From an uncultured Clostridia bacterium (GTDB lineage Bacteria > Bacillota_A > Clostridia > Christensenellales > CAG-138), in NCBI GenBank assembly GCA_947302865.1, contig CAMYWS010000081.1, positions 1 to 5,718 of the forward strand: a DNA stretch of 5,718 nt. Reading direction: 5' to 3'. A model generated the notes under the pieces. The model saw only the letters and a list, made by a program, of their open reading frames with translations. It ran no database searches and had not been told where the DNA came from. Below, one piece after another: positions 1 to 5,718 of the stretch. Every line of letters starts with the position of its first letter. The stretch's first letter is position 1. Position numbers and translations under genes: made by a program.

Positions 1-1349
1 CCGATCAGGAACATCGCTTTTTCCTTGAAGATCAGGATCGCCGCGAGAGCCAGCACCGCGATCAGAACGAAGAACCGCCCGCGCGTTTCGCCGAACATGC
101 CGCCCTGCTGCATGAGCTTGCGGATCGTCAGGACGAGCTGCACCACGGCGAGCGCCGCGACGACGATGATCGTGGTCAGCTCGAACAGGAACCCGGACAT
201 GAGAAACAGGATCACGCCCGAGAGCAGGTATACGGCGCCGACGATGCGAAGATCGGAGAGAAACGCTTTGAGCTTCTCGGCCTTCGTCTGCGGCAGCGGC
301 TGGATCGCGTCGTCAAACAACAGCTTGTTCGGGAGCTTCGCGATCGTCTTCCGGGTCGTTGCGCTGATGCCGGTCAGCTTCAAAAGCACCGACTGCAGCC
401 GGTCCAGGTTGAGCTCCTCGAGCGTTTTGGTGCCGTCCGCGGACAGCGCGTCGAACAGCTCTCCGATAAAGACCGGGCGATCCTTCTGCGGAATGCTTTC
501 CAGCCAGTCGTTCATCAGATGATTGATCCGTTCGCTGCCCGGGTCGGTATGGTCCGTGACCGCGAGCCCGCCGTATTCGATCAGCCACGACGCAAGTGAA
601 TGCTGCATGATCCCGCGCTGATTCGACTTCACGATCTTCGTGTCGGTGATCTTCGGCTCAAACAGCATGCCGACGATATCGTATTCCGGAATGATGCGCG
701 TGGTCTTCGGATCGATCCGTTCATCGATCTTCGGGTCCAGCACCTCGGGGCAAAAGCCCGGACCGTCCAGAAGCCAGACGTGTCGGACCTTGTCCCATTT
801 TTCGTCGGAAAGATGACAGGCGGCGTACTGCGCGTGGTTCGCGCCTTTCGAGTGCCCGCCGATATACCACACGCCGTCGTCGATCACGCGCTCGGCGTAT
901 TCGAGCGAAAGCGCCTGCGCCTCCGTCAGCGTAAACGACATCATGCAGTTTTCCCGCCACCCGGCAATGGATGCGTCCGTGCCGCGGTAGGCGATGAACG
1001 AGAAGTCCGGCGCGTGGATCGTCACCGCCGAGAACTGCAGCGGCGGGTCGACGCGGAGCTCGTTTGCGTAATCGGAGAGAAGCAGACCGCCGAAGCGTCT
1101 GGAACGCGCCGCCGCTTCGAGGATCTTTCCGTTGCCGAGGTCGCCGCCGGTGATCATCAGCTTTGCTTCGCCCGCTTCGATCATCGGAATGCAGTCGGAA
1201 ACGGGATGCGCCGCCTTCCCGTCCCGAAAGACCGGGGTGAGATCGAAATAGCTGATATTGCACAGGATCAGCGCGTCCGCGTCCCGGAACGGATAGGCGC
1301 AAAAATCGAGATCCCCGACCCAGCGAATATACTCTGCAAGCGTATCCAT
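1..1349 (-). CDS. Mbeg1-like (DUF2974) alpha/beta-hydrolase with C-terminal membrane segments, partial (3' end outside window)
   Basis: The minus strand reads open from an ATG at 1349 to the left window edge, giving 449 codons with no stop, so the C-terminus is missing. The N-terminal 280 residues match the Mbeg1-like/DUF2974 family, known mainly as lipase-like proteins of undefined substrate. An N-terminal block (YIRWVGDLDF, residues 7-16) is followed by YRGTD (121-125) and GWRE (130-133). The nucleophile elbow GGHSKG lies at 164-169 with probable catalytic Ser167. DGPGF (195-199), IVGMLFE (225-231) and MQH (248-250, probable catalytic His250) follow. Residues 281-367 look soluble; hydrophobic stretches at about 368-389, 391-408 and 427-441 suggest a membrane-anchored tail. 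There is no signal peptide. The start at 1349 is preferred over an in-frame ATG at 1373 because AAGGAG sits 9 nt upstream and family proteins begin at this point. It is transcribed divergently from the three-gene operon. The family assignment is from remembered motifs; the substrate is unknown. Confidence 0.88.
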   Translation of the reverse strand, partial: MDTLAEYIRWVGDLDFCAYPFRDADALILCNISYFDLTPVFRDGKAAHPVSDCIPMIEAGEAKLMITGGDLGNGKILEAAARSRRFGGLLLSDYANELRVDPPLQFSAVTIHAPDFSFIAYRGTDASIAGWRENCMMSFTLTEAQALSLEYAERVIDDGVWYIGGHSKGANHAQYAACHLSDEKWDKVRHVWLLDGPGFCPEVLDPKIDERIDPKTTRIIPEYDIVGMLFEPKITDTKIVKSNQRGIMQHSLASWLIEYGGLAVTDHTDPGSERINHLMNDWLESIPQKDRPVFIGELFDALSADGTKTLEELNLDRLQSVLLKLTGISATTRKTIAKLPNKLLFDDAIQPLPQTKAEKLKAFLSDLRIVGAVYLLSGVILFLMSGFLFELTTIIVVAALAVVQLVLTIRKLMQQGGMFGETRGRFFVLIAVLALAAILIFKEKAMFLI

Positions 1350-1358
1350 AGCGTTCTG

Positions 1359-1364
1359 CTCCTT
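1359..1364 (-). promoter_or_regulatory. Ribosome-binding site of the Mbeg1-like gene
   Basis: The minus strand reads AAGGAG, 9 nt before the ATG at 1349. The alternative in-frame ATG at 1373 has no such site in front of it, so this motif decides the start. Confidence 0.75.
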
Positions 1365-1400
1365 GATCGTCATGGCGGTTAAAAGAATCAATACCTGACT

Positions 1401-1429
1401 ATTATAACAGATTTTGAACGCTGTTTCAA
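1401..1429 (-). promoter_or_regulatory. Sigma-A type promoter of the Mbeg1-like gene
   Basis: On the minus strand, TTGAAA (1424-1429) is followed after exactly 17 bp by TATAAT (1401-1406). A TG one base before the -10 makes it an extended -10 (TGTTATAAT). Transcription would begin near 1394, leaving a leader of about 45 nt that contains the AAGGAG site. The match is seen directly; activity is inferred. Confidence 0.8.
1414..1429. repeat. Short inverted repeat overlapping the minus-strand promoter
   Basis: TTGAA (1414-1418) and TTCAA (1425-1429) form a perfect 5-bp inverted repeat with a 6-bp centre. It covers the -35 box and part of the spacer of the minus-strand promoter, where a repressor could bind. 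The arms are short enough to arise by chance, so an operator role is only a possibility. Confidence 0.25.
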
Positions 1430-1466
1430 GTAAAAACGCCGCGCCCGGAAAAATGTTGCAATGACC

Positions 1467-1495
1467 TTGTGAAACCGGCGGGGAAACGGTATAAT
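1467..1495 (+). promoter_or_regulatory. Sigma-A type promoter of the YwaF-esterase-GH31 operon
   Basis: TTGTGA (1467-1472) is followed after exactly 17 bp by a perfect TATAAT (1490-1495). Transcription should start near 1502, giving a leader of about 20 nt that carries the AGGAGG site before the ATG at 1522. The three genes downstream are close-packed and no second strong promoter is apparent between them, so this probably drives the whole operon. Confidence 0.8.
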
Positions 1496-1510
1496 GAATA
1501 AGCATGAAAG

Positions 1511-1516
1511 AGGAGG
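1511..1516 (+). promoter_or_regulatory. Ribosome-binding site of the YwaF-like gene
   Basis: AGGAGG lies 5 nt before the ATG at 1522 within a longer purine run (1507-1519). It selects the ATG at 1522 over the in-frame ATG at 1504, which would lie almost at the predicted transcript end and has no site upstream. Confidence 0.8.
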
Positions 1517-1521
1517 GGACC

Positions 1522-2292
1522 ATGAAGGATTTTTTCGCGTACTTTTTCGGCAAGGGCGACGAGACGGAGTTCCGAAACTTCACGCTTGCGCATTTTCTGC
1601 CGATTCTTCTGATGATCGCGGTCATCGTGCTGATCTATGTGTTCCGTGAAAAGCTCAGAAACAGCAGACATGAAAAGAACCTGCGCCTTGCACTGGCGCT
1701 TGTCATGATCATCTGCGAGATGTCCTATTTCTGGCGTCTGGTCGGTGTGCCGTCGCTCGGCGCGAACCCGCAGGACCATCTGCCGATCACGCTGTGCGGA
1801 TGGGGCGTCATTTTCGGCAGCTACATGCTCGTCACAAAGAATCAGACGCTGTTCGACATCCCGTACTTCTGGCTGTTCTCCGGCACGATCTTCGCGCTTA
1901 TCACGCCGACGGTCATCACGTACACGGGTCCGACACGCTTTCGCTATTACCAGTTCTGGATCGAGCACACCACGGGCTATATCGCGGTGTTTTATATGAT
2001 CTTCGTGCACGGGATGCGTCCGACGTGGAAGTCGTTTTTGAAGGCGTATGCCGCGACGGTGATCATGGCGGTGATCGCGTTTGCCGCGAACGTCATGATC
2101 GGCGGCGACGCGAACTACCTCTATATGGCAAAGCCGGAAGCCACGAAGTCCATCCTGGACTTTTTGCCGGCAAACTACGCGCTGCGCGTACTGTTCATGG
2201 CGGCGGCGGTCACGGCCCTGTTCTTCCTGTCCTATCTTCCGTGGCTGTTGAAGGACAGAAAGGCAAAGAAAGAACAGATCAAAGCGGCATAA
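1522..2292 (+). CDS. YwaF/TIGR02206-family integral membrane protein (TMEM164-like)
   Basis: This 256-residue protein has about seven membrane helices, near residues 23-41, 55-73, 87-103, 112-131, 145-163, 173-194 and 221-243, and a short Lys-rich cytoplasmic tail. It fits the YwaF/TIGR02206 family: SYFWRL (68-73), HLPITLCGWG (86-95), the FWIEH and FVHGMRP segments (145-149, 161-167), and the signature NYLYMAKPE (198-206) before the last helix. The family is related to eukaryotic TMEM164, reported to be a membrane acyltransferase acting on ether phospholipids; the bacterial function is not established. Candidate active residues in or near the membrane are Cys92, His149 and His163. The motif written LPLHLC in many relatives, as I recall it, reads LPITLC here. 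It is the first gene of the operon, 25 bp before the esterase. The start at 1522 is set by the AGGAGG site; an ATG at 1504 would add six residues. The family call is fairly sure, the enzymatic role speculative. Confidence 0.88.
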   Translation: MKDFFAYFFGKGDETEFRNFTLAHFLPILLMIAVIVLIYVFREKLRNSRHEKNLRLALALVMIICEMSYFWRLVGVPSLGANPQDHLPITLCGWGVIFGSYMLVTKNQTLFDIPYFWLFSGTIFALITPTVITYTGPTRFRYYQFWIEHTTGYIAVFYMIFVHGMRPTWKSFLKAYAATVIMAVIAFAANVMIGGDANYLYMAKPEATKSILDFLPANYALRVLFMAAAVTALFFLSYLPWLLKDRKAKKEQIKAA

Positions 2293-2304
2293 CGAAAAAC
2301 GGAC

Positions 2305-2310
2305 GGAGGA
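2305..2310 (+). promoter_or_regulatory. Ribosome-binding site of the carboxylesterase gene
   Basis: GGAGGA lies 7 nt before the ATG at 2318, inside the 25-bp gap after the YwaF-like gene. No terminator or promoter fits in this gap, which supports cotranscription. Confidence 0.75.
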
Positions 2311-2317
2311 GAAGGAA

Positions 2318-3661
2318 ATGGATCGGGAGATTCTGCTGAACACATCGTGCGGAGCGCTGCGCGGCACGGAAACCGAACGGTGCGCGCGCTTTATGGGCGT
2401 GCCGTTTGCAAAAGCGGAACGGTTTGCATACGCAGTGCCCGTGGACCGTTGGGACGGCGTGCTTGACGCGACGAAGCCCGGACCCGCCTGCCCGCAGAAC
2501 CGCGCGGTGCATGAGCATCTTGAACACCCCACGCGCCGGTTCTACAAGCGCGAATACCGCGAGGGGATCGAATTCACCTACAGCGAGGACTGCCTGAACC
2601 TAAATATTTACGCCCCGAAGGAGGCGGAAAACGCGCCGGTCGTCGTGTACTTTTACGGCGGCGGGTTCGATTCGGGGATCAACCGGGAAAGCCCGTTCGA
2701 CGGGTCCGCGCTCGCGGAACGCGGCGTGATCACCGCCTTTGCAAACTATCGCGTAGGACCTCTGGGCTATCTCTGCCACGCCGATCTGCGCGCGCAGCTC
2801 GGACGCGAGGGCAACTTCGGGCTCGACGATCAGCTGACAGCGGTCCGCTGGGTCAAAGCGCATATCCGGGATTTCGGCGGCGATCCCGACAACATCACGC
2901 TCATGGGACAGAGCGCGGGCGCGATCTCGGTCCAGTATCTCTGCCTGAACCACGATCTGAAGGGGCTTTTCCGCCGGGCGATCATGATGAGCGGCGCAGG
3001 CAAGTTCCCGAAGTTTGCTCTTCCGAAACCCGCGGAAGCAGCGCGCGCGTACTGGACGCAGTATATGGAGCTTGCGGGCTGCAAAACGCTCGACGAACTA
3101 AAACACGCGCCGCTTGAAACGCTGTTCGACGCGGTCGAAACGATCAAAACGCTCCGCAAGGACTCGATCTATTACACCATGCCGGTTATTGACGGTGTGC
3201 TTTTGAAGGACGGCGTGGACAAGCTCATCAAGGATCCGCTGCCGGTCGACTGTCTCATCGGCTACACCAACAACGACATGTTCGCGCCGGTCATGGCGTA
3301 CATCGGCAACCGTTTCGGGCGGGCGAACGGCGCGTATATTTATTACTTCGATCTGAACGCCCCGGGCGACGACAACCGCGCTTTCCATTCTTCGGACCTT
3401 CGCTACGCGTTCGGCACGCTGGATCTGAGCTGGCGGCCTTACGGGGAACGCGATCGCGAGGCGTCCGGACAAATGCTTGATTATCTTGCAAACTTCGCGA
3501 AAACCGGTAATCCGAACGGCGCGAACCTTCCCGTGTGGAAAAAGGCCGGCGGCGTCCGTACCCGCGTGCTGCATATCGCGAAAAACGGCACGAAGATGGG
3601 ACATGCGCACTACGGCACGATGCTTCACAATATGCTGACGAAAGGGGACCCGAAGGCATGA
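2318..3661 (+). CDS. Type-B carboxylesterase (COG2272, para-nitrobenzyl esterase family), compact form
   Basis: This 447-residue alpha/beta-hydrolase should cleave carboxylic esters through a serine acyl-enzyme. Family marks appear in order: FMGVPFA (25-31), SEDCLNLNIYAP (89-100), the oxyanion loop YGGGF (113-117), the NFGLDDQ block (166-172), the nucleophile elbow GQSAG with Ser199, the acid segment GYTNND (315-320) and the histidine segment AFHSSDL with His357. Without gaps, Asp320 falls where most relatives have the catalytic Glu (DEG). Only 37 residues separate Asp320 from His357, against about 90 in B. subtilis PnbA, which accounts for most of the length deficit from the usual 490 or so. 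There is no signal peptide, so it should be cytoplasmic. It sits second in the operon, 25 bp after the membrane protein gene, and its stop overlaps the start of the GH31 gene. The native substrate is unknown; an acylated sugar or glycoside is a context-based guess. Confidence 0.95.
   Translation: MDREILLNTSCGALRGTETERCARFMGVPFAKAERFAYAVPVDRWDGVLDATKPGPACPQNRAVHEHLEHPTRRFYKREYREGIEFTYSEDCLNLNIYAPKEAENAPVVVYFYGGGFDSGINRESPFDGSALAERGVITAFANYRVGPLGYLCHADLRAQLGREGNFGLDDQLTAVRWVKAHIRDFGGDPDNITLMGQSAGAISVQYLCLNHDLKGLFRRAIMMSGAGKFPKFALPKPAEAARAYWTQYMELAGCKTLDELKHAPLETLFDAVETIKTLRKDSIYYTMPVIDGVLLKDGVDKLIKDPLPVDCLIGYTNNDMFAPVMAYIGNRFGRANGAYIYYFDLNAPGDDNRAFHSSDLRYAFGTLDLSWRPYGERDREASGQMLDYLANFAKTGNPNGANLPVWKKAGGVRTRVLHIAKNGTKMGHAHYGTMLHNMLTKGDPKA
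3658..3661 (+). other. ATGA stop-start overlap between esterase and GH31 genes
   Basis: The start codon of the glycosidase (3658-3660) overlaps the esterase stop TGA (3659-3661). This geometry is typical of translational coupling, and a purine-rich AGGGG (3643-3647) lies upstream within the esterase coding region. It implies that the two enzymes are made in linked amounts. Confidence 0.85.
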
Positions 3662-5661
3662 AGTACGATCATCGGTTCCGCCTCAAAAAAGCATCTCCGT
3701 CGGCGCGCGTCTATGAAGCGGACGGCATAATTGCGCGGCTCGATTGTTTTGACCATATCCTGCGCGCGGCGATCATCCGTCAAGACGTGCCGCTGCTGCA
3801 TACCTGGAGCGTCTGCCCGGACGGAAAAATGCCGCTTTGCGGGCGCGACAAGCTCGCAGCCGACGGCTTTACGCCTGTTTCGCCGACAATCACGGAGGAC
3901 GGGGATACTGTTTCGTTCACGCTCGACGGCGTGCGCTTCACCGTGGAGCTTAAAAACTTCCGCATTACGGCGGAGACCGAACGAGGCGTTCTGTATCGCG
4001 ACCGCAGCGGGCTTGCGTACAACTTCGACGGCGAGCTCGGAAGGGGCAGCGCGCATTATATCGACCGCTTTCCGGGTCAGCGCATCTATGGACTCGGCGA
4101 CAAGTGCGGTCCCGTGAACAAGGCAAACCGGAGATTCACGCTTGCCGCGACCGATTCGATGGGCTTTTCCGCCGCGTACAGCGATCCCCTGTATAAACAA
4201 ATTCCCTTCTATATCTGTGACAGCGCCGCGGGAAGCTACGGGCTCTATTATGATACCTATTCGAACGGCGCGGTCGATTTCGGCGTTGAACACGACAACT
4301 ATTTCGAGCCGTTCAGCTCGGCCCGCTTTGACGAGGAAAACCTCGTCTGTTATCTGATCCTCGGCACGCCGACGGAGATCATCCGGCGGTTCAACGCCAT
4401 GCTCGGCGGGATCGCCCCCGTGCCGAAATGGGCGTTTCGCTACTGCGGCAGCACCATGGAATATACCGACGCAGAGGACGCGGACGCGCGGCTGAAGGGC
4501 TTTCTCTCGCAGTGCGAAGAAAACGGGATCAAAGCGGGCGGCTTCTGGCTTTCGAGCGGCTATACGCAGATCGGCGACAAACGCTGCGTCTTCCATTGGA
4601 ACACGGATAAGATTCCCGATCCCGAAGCGCTTTCGGCGTATTTCGACGCGCACGGCACGCAGCTCATCCCAAACGTCAAGCCCGCGTTTCTGACCGATCA
4701 CCCCTTGTATGAAACGATCGCGGCAAACGGCTGGTTTCTGCACTTTGCGGACGGCACGCCCGCATGCTTCCCGTTCTGGGGCGGCACGGCAAGCTTTCTC
4801 GATTTCACAAACCCCGGCGCGTACGCGTTCTGGAAAGACTGCGTGAGGCAGCAGCTTGTCGAAAAGGGATACCGGCACATCTGGAACGACAACAACGAAT
4901 ACGGCGTGCAGGACGAGAGCGTGCTTGCGGACGGCTTCGGAACGCCCGTGTCCGCGGCGCGCATCCGTCCGCTGTTTTCGTATCTCATGGCGCGGGCAAG
5001 CCGCGAGGCGTGTCTGGAAGCGGGCGTGGATACGCCCTTCAACGTGTCGCGCTGCGCGATCGCCGGCACGCAGCGGGTCGCCTCGACCTGGACGGGCGAC
5101 AATTTCACAAGCTTTCCGGAGCTTCGCCAAAACCACAAGCAGTGTATGACCATGGCGCTTACGGGATTCCTGTTCTTCGGACCGGACGTCGGCGGCTTTG
5201 CGGGACCGAAGCCAAACGAAGAGCTCTTTTTGCGCTGGCTCCAGTACGGCGTGTTTCTGCCGCGCTTTACGCTGCATTCGTGGAAACCGGGAAATCCCAG
5301 TACCATGCCGTGGCTCTATCCCGACCTGCTGCCCGCTGTCCGGCGGCTGTTCGACCTGCGGGAAAAACTGGTCCCGTACCTCTATGCCGAAGCCGAGCGC
5401 TGCCGCGCGGCGAACGAACCGCTGATCCGCCCGGTCTTTCTTTCGGACCCCGCCTACGATCCCGAAAGCGACTGCTTCCTTTCCGGCGAACACATTCTTG
5501 TCTGTCCGGTTTTCGACGAGGGCGCGACCGAAATCACCGTCACATTGCCGCAGTTCGGCGTCTGGCGTCTGCGCGGGAAAGGCGACCCGCACACAGGCGG
5601 CGAAACGCTGACCGTGCCGTGCAGCCCCTCCGATCTTCCGGTGTGGTTTACAAGGGATTGA
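3658..5661 (+). CDS. Glycoside hydrolase family 31 (alpha-glucosidase-like), cytoplasmic
   Basis: This 667-residue protein is a retaining alpha-glycosidase of family GH31. The N-terminal beta-sandwich covers about residues 1-250 and includes YGLGDKCGP (144-152) and DPLYKQIPFYI (176-186), the loop that usually lines the active site. The barrel follows at about 251-580. It carries the nucleophile motif IWNDNNEY (Asp411), SRCAIAGTQR (464-473), the acid/base motif WTGDN (Asp481), FGPDVGGF (507-514), and RWLQYGVFLPRF with His540. C-terminal beta domains finish the protein. The residues around 297-302 read WLSSGY where most GH31 enzymes have WxDxDYM, so the -1 subsite is unusual. No signal peptide is seen. 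The length is like Blautia (Ruminococcus) obeum Ro-alphaG1, a compact gut alpha-glucosidase. The ATG at 3658 is chosen because it overlaps the esterase stop and the family's N-terminus begins there; the frame stays open upstream to 3535 but that part lies within the esterase gene. The bond cleaved cannot be read from sequence. Confidence 0.95.
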   Translation: MKYDHRFRLKKASPSARVYEADGIIARLDCFDHILRAAIIRQDVPLLHTWSVCPDGKMPLCGRDKLAADGFTPVSPTITEDGDTVSFTLDGVRFTVELKNFRITAETERGVLYRDRSGLAYNFDGELGRGSAHYIDRFPGQRIYGLGDKCGPVNKANRRFTLAATDSMGFSAAYSDPLYKQIPFYICDSAAGSYGLYYDTYSNGAVDFGVEHDNYFEPFSSARFDEENLVCYLILGTPTEIIRRFNAMLGGIAPVPKWAFRYCGSTMEYTDAEDADARLKGFLSQCEENGIKAGGFWLSSGYTQIGDKRCVFHWNTDKIPDPEALSAYFDAHGTQLIPNVKPAFLTDHPLYETIAANGWFLHFADGTPACFPFWGGTASFLDFTNPGAYAFWKDCVRQQLVEKGYRHIWNDNNEYGVQDESVLADGFGTPVSAARIRPLFSYLMARASREACLEAGVDTPFNVSRCAIAGTQRVASTWTGDNFTSFPELRQNHKQCMTMALTGFLFFGPDVGGFAGPKPNEELFLRWLQYGVFLPRFTLHSWKPGNPSTMPWLYPDLLPAVRRLFDLREKLVPYLYAEAERCRAANEPLIRPVFLSDPAYDPESDCFLSGEHILVCPVFDEGATEITVTLPQFGVWRLRGKGDPHTGGETLTVPCSPSDLPVWFTRD

Positions 5662-5680
5662 CGCTCTTTTGAACAGAAAC

Positions 5681-5694
5681 GATCCTTCGGGATC
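5681..5694. other. Small UUCG-capped hairpin downstream of the operon
   Basis: GATCC (5681-5685), TTCG and GGATC (5690-5694) form a 5-bp stem closed by a C(UUCG)G tetraloop, an unusually stable RNA loop. It begins 20 nt after the GH31 stop. No T tract follows on the plus strand, so it is a poor intrinsic terminator as it stands; a role as a 3' end stabiliser or part of a downstream leader is equally possible. Confidence 0.35.
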
Positions 5695-5718
5695 CGAAAT
5701 CGGACAAAATTCCGGGAA

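Noticed and set aside
25..522. A 165-codon plus-strand open frame near the left edge
   Set aside because: It has Ser/Arg-rich composition, no ribosome-binding site, and lies antisense to the C-terminal part of the Mbeg1-like gene.
721..1302. A 193-codon minus-strand open frame
   Set aside because: It is in a different frame from the motif-bearing reading frame of the same strand; its product is Arg-rich without domains.
600..1382. A 260-codon plus-strand open frame across the left part of the window
   Set aside because: It is antisense to the Mbeg1-like gene, whose minus-strand translation carries clear family motifs. The plus-strand product is Arg-rich and unrecognisable.
1471..1489. Direct repeat GAAACCGG / GAAACGG in the plus promoter spacer
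   Set aside because: The copies are short and imperfect; chance is a sufficient explanation without conservation data.
1426..2532. A 368-codon minus-strand open frame opposite the YwaF-like gene
   Set aside because: It spans the plus promoter, the whole membrane-protein gene and the start of the esterase gene on the opposite strand. Its product is charged and Arg/His-rich, with no family resemblance.
3535..3657. A 41-residue N-terminal extension of the GH31 protein
   Set aside because: It would lie wholly inside the esterase gene, is rich in Arg and unlike GH31 N-termini. The ATG at 3658 gives the standard overlap and a normal-length protein.
3625..5592. A 655-codon open frame on the minus strand opposite the GH31 gene
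   Set aside because: It lies antisense to a gene with intact family motifs throughout. Its translation is Arg/Ala/Val-rich with no recognisable domain, as expected from GC-rich codon bias.
4764..5672. A 302-codon plus-strand open frame in another frame of the GH31 gene
   Set aside because: It is a frame-shifted shadow of the GH31 catalytic region with an Arg/Ala-rich product and no domain. The main frame is uninterrupted, so no frameshift is involved.

Overview
The window comes from a GC-rich bacterium. The promoters are sigma-A/sigma-70 type, with 17-bp spacers and exact TATAAT -10 boxes. Ribosome-binding sites are strong AGGAGG types, and every protein family present is common in Firmicutes. 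A GC-rich gut-type Clostridia relative (Oscillospiraceae, Lachnospiraceae or Christensenellales) fits best. This is an inference from gene content and signals, not a proven placement.

Layout: (i) positions 1-1349, minus strand, hold most of a gene that runs off the left edge. It encodes a Mbeg1-like (DUF2974) alpha/beta-hydrolase with a hydrophobic C-terminal tail. Because it has no stop inside the window it is easily missed, and the shorter open frames on both strands over it are shadows. (ii) Positions 1350-1521 are a divergent intergenic region with one well-formed promoter for each direction. (iii) Positions 1522-5661, plus strand, form a compact three-gene operon: a seven-helix membrane protein of the YwaF/TIGR02206 (TMEM164-like) family, a type-B carboxylesterase and a family 31 glycoside hydrolase. 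The first two genes are 25 bp apart. The second and third overlap by four bases (ATGA), so they are probably translationally coupled. (iv) Positions 5662-5718 are non-coding and contain a small UUCG-capped hairpin.

How the genes may work together: the esterase and glycosidase both lack signal peptides and should be cytoplasmic. Their coupling suggests that one removes an acyl group and the other a glycosyl residue from the same imported compound, for example an acylated glycoside or glycolipid. The membrane protein and the divergent Mbeg1-like hydrolase both belong to families with actual or suspected links to lipid acyl chemistry, so a lipid or glycolipid theme is possible but unproven. No transporter or regulator is visible here.

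There is no phage, CRISPR, IS element, tRNA or rRNA. The main oddities are at active sites. The glycosidase lacks the usual WxDxDYM acidic residues of the -1 subsite. The esterase is shortened between its catalytic acid and histidine and uses Asp in place of Glu. The YwaF-like protein has Thr in place of His in its signature motif.
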